DNA from: CAVVXX01 sp052389895
GTDB taxonomy: Bacteria; Pseudomonadota; Alphaproteobacteria; Micropepsales; Micropepsaceae
Reading direction: 5' to 3'
NCBI GenBank assembly: GCA_052389895.1
Contig: JBQTHM010000022.1
Span: 1-64,000, forward strand
DNA length: 64,000 nt
Made by a program: the position numbers and the translations under genes. The notes below the pieces were generated by a model that ran no database searches, had not been told where the DNA came from, and saw nothing but the letters and a program-made list of their open reading frames with translations. This document shows positions 63,186 through 64,000 of this stretch, piece by piece (position 1 is the stretch's first letter; every line of letters begins with the position of its first letter).

Positions 63186-64000
63186 ATGCGCGAAGCCGCA
63201 GATAAACCGAAAATGACATTGCTGCTGGCGGCGCCTCGCGGCTTTTGCGCAGGCGTTGACCGCGCCATCCGCATCGTGGAACTGGCATTGGAGAAATTCG
63301 GCCCGCCCATCTATGTGCGGCACGAGATCGTGCACAACCGGTTCGTGGTCGAGCGGCTTGAGCGGATGGGCGCGGTGTTCATCGACGAACTGGCCGAAGC
63401 GCCGGAAGGCGCACGCGTCATATTTTCCGCCCACGGAGTACCCAAGTCGGTGCCGGCCGAAGCCGCGCGCCGCCAGCTTGCCTATCTCGATGCCACCTGC
63501 CCGCTTGTTTCCAAGGTGCATGTCGAGGCGGAGCGGTTGCACCGCACGGGGCATGCAATTCTGTTGATCGGCCATGCCGGCCACCCGGAGGTGATCGGCA
63601 CGATGGGCCAGTTGCCCGAAGGCGCGGTGACGTTGATTGAGACTGTTGCGGATGCCGAACGATTCACGCCCGCGCAGTCGGGCCGTCTCGCCTACATAAC
63701 GCAAACGACGCTTTCGGTTGACGACACCGCCGAAATAGTCGGAGTGCTCAAGCGGCGCTTTCCGAATATCATTGCGCCGCACAAGGAAGACATCTGCTAC
63801 GCAACGACGAACCGCCAGGAAGCGATGAAACGCGTGGCGCCGCGCGCGGACGCGGTGCTCGTGATTGGCGCACCCAATTCCTCCAACTCCCAGCGTTTGG
63901 TAGAAGTCGCGCGCCGCGCCGGCGCTAAACATGCAATGCTGATTCAGCGCGCGGGCGACATCGACTGGCCTGCCCTTGGGCCTGCGCATACGGTTGGCCT
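63186..64000 (+). CDS. ispH: 4-hydroxy-3-methylbut-2-enyl diphosphate reductase, 5' part (runs off the right edge)
   Basis: About 271 residues are in the window, with no stop. IspH is the last enzyme of the MEP isoprenoid pathway and carries a [4Fe-4S] cluster. The three ligand cysteines are visible: APRGFCAGVDRAI, DATCPLVSKVH and HKEDICYATTNRQ. The substrate motif FSAHGVPKSV is intact. ATG 63186 is used; a second ATG nine codons later (63213) is also possible. Divergent from the lipoprotein gene. Confidence 0.93.
   Translation, partial: MREAADKPKMTLLLAAPRGFCAGVDRAIRIVELALEKFGPPIYVRHEIVHNRFVVERLERMGAVFIDELAEAPEGARVIFSAHGVPKSVPAEAARRQLAYLDATCPLVSKVHVEAERLHRTGHAILLIGHAGHPEVIGTMGQLPEGAVTLIETVADAERFTPAQSGRLAYITQTTLSVDDTAEIVGVLKRRFPNIIAPHKEDICYATTNRQEAMKRVAPRADAVLVIGAPNSSNSQRLVEVARRAGAKHAMLIQRAGDIDWPALGPAHTVG

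Overview
The window is one contig segment of a high-GC alphaproteobacterium. The evidence is the set of conserved neighbourhoods: amiC-mrcA-prfB beside rne, aroQ-accB-accC-aat followed by a DUF2155 protein, an MlaD-like protein and the NDUFA12 subunit of complex I, an IscR-led suf operon, and a large B12-dependent ribonucleotide reductase. RNase E also has an acidic insertion in its S1 domain. I cannot assign an order or genus from the sequence alone.

Bases 1-2,300 look like an accessory island. They hold the start of a leftward gene that runs off the edge, with a clear promoter and a symmetric nested operator. They also hold a degenerate tRNA-like sequence, an IS1-family transposase, a small HNH endonuclease and a short convergent ORF. 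From 2,390 to 12,850 come a membrane histidine kinase, parE, a lower-GC DUF262/HNH gene that is probably phage defence, an MFS exporter, a secreted Cys-rich small protein, an RhlE-type helicase, a sulfotransferase and a TfoX-like protein.

Bases 12,848-20,600 carry a leftward iscR-iscS-like-sufBCDS-sufU-sufT-sufA operon. Most of its genes overlap by 4 bases, and it reads from one strong promoter. Next are a hydrolase, tyrS, a large AsmA/YhdP-type protein, a BCP peroxiredoxin that lacks the resolving cysteine, and an overlapping M23 peptidase-bactofilin pair for cell-shape control. A class III cyclase with TPRs lies directly behind prfB, which needs a programmed +1 frameshift. mrcA and amiC (cell wall) are followed by rne, a GGT-like protein with an altered catalytic site, an M48 protease, a DsbA-like protein and an ABM-domain protein with a histone-like basic tail. 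A ThiS-ThiG fusion and the aroQ/acc/aat cluster come next.

The last part holds nrdJ, a second sulfotransferase, a REP-like intergenic repeat and a pentapeptide-repeat protein. An NAD-dependent formate dehydrogenase follows, with an FNR/FixK-type box upstream. The glycine cleavage operon gcvT-gcvH-gcvPA-gcvPB sits behind a tandem glycine riboswitch. The window closes with argS, a lipoprotein and the start of ispH. FDH and the glycine cleavage system are convergent neighbours that both feed one-carbon/NADH metabolism.

Most of the window is housekeeping. The items least explained by known biology are the left-edge gene with its nested operator and tRNA-like neighbour, the DUF262 gene, the GGT-like protein, the ThiS-ThiG fusion and the basic-tailed ABM protein.
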